Assembly: GCA_934613165.1 (NCBI GenBank)
Contig: CAKTSW010000003.1
Span: 1-20,965 of the forward strand
From: an uncultured Ellagibacter sp.
GTDB lineage: Bacteria > Actinomycetota > Coriobacteriia > Coriobacteriales > Eggerthellaceae
Reading direction: 5' to 3'
DNA: 20,965 nt
Both the position numbers and the translations under genes were made by a program. Below are positions 20,964 to 20,965 of the stretch, in pieces (position 1 is the stretch's first letter; every line of letters begins with the position of its first letter). Under the pieces are notes generated by a model. The model ran no database searches. It worked only from the letters and a program-made list of their open reading frames with translations, and had not been told where the DNA came from.

Positions 20964-20965
20964 GG

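Noticed and set aside
1..20965. CRISPR array, rRNA genes or complete insertion sequences
   Set aside because: No regularly spaced repeat series, rRNA sequence or transposase motif was seen on either strand.

Overview
The window is GC-rich, with strong AGGAGG-type ribosome sites and many 1-17 nt gene overlaps. Together with a Gram-positive conjugation cluster, a LexA/DinR-type SOS box and the protein families present, this suggests a high-GC actinobacterium, most likely a gut coriobacterium (Eggerthella-like). That assignment is inferred from gene content and not proven. The window has two halves.

Positions 1-11430 are read almost entirely on the minus strand and form the replication and transfer core of an integrative conjugative element. 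In transcription order: two excisionase-like/HTH proteins (11289, 10979), a winged-HTH replication-type protein (10734) whose 3' end carries two dyads resembling an origin, and a DnaC/IstB-like ATPase (10280). After a 188-bp gap come a hypothetical protein (9276), a PcfB/DUF3801-like protein (8516), a VirD4-type coupling ATPase (7974), a Maff2/VirB2-like small membrane protein (5960), PrgI (5731), a VirB4 ATPase (5343), a two-domain cell-wall hydrolase (2783), a secreted or anchored protein (1130) and the beginning of a VirB6-like membrane protein that runs off the left edge (390). No relaxase or integrase lies in the window. A 28-bp direct repeat brackets the four-gene replication/excision module.

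Positions 11430-20965 are mostly plus-strand accessory genes. A Y-family DNA polymerase sits behind a perfect GAACATATGTTC SOS box and is followed by a 90-aa companion gene, a 219-aa conserved-looking hypothetical and a YedK/HMCES-type SRAP protein. This makes a compact DNA-damage-tolerance block. Next is a minus-strand pair of membrane proteins divergent from an XRE-type regulator with a long helical C-terminal part and a small downstream membrane ORF. Then come a 153-aa hypothetical and an XRE regulator fused to three membrane segments, followed by a 44-aa one-pass membrane peptide and a terminator.

Between these genes lie three copies of a 39-bp element built on the palindrome CGGGGTCAATTTGACCCCG. 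The last ~440 bp hold no convincing gene but several short direct and inverted repeats, and end in a strong terminator hairpin.
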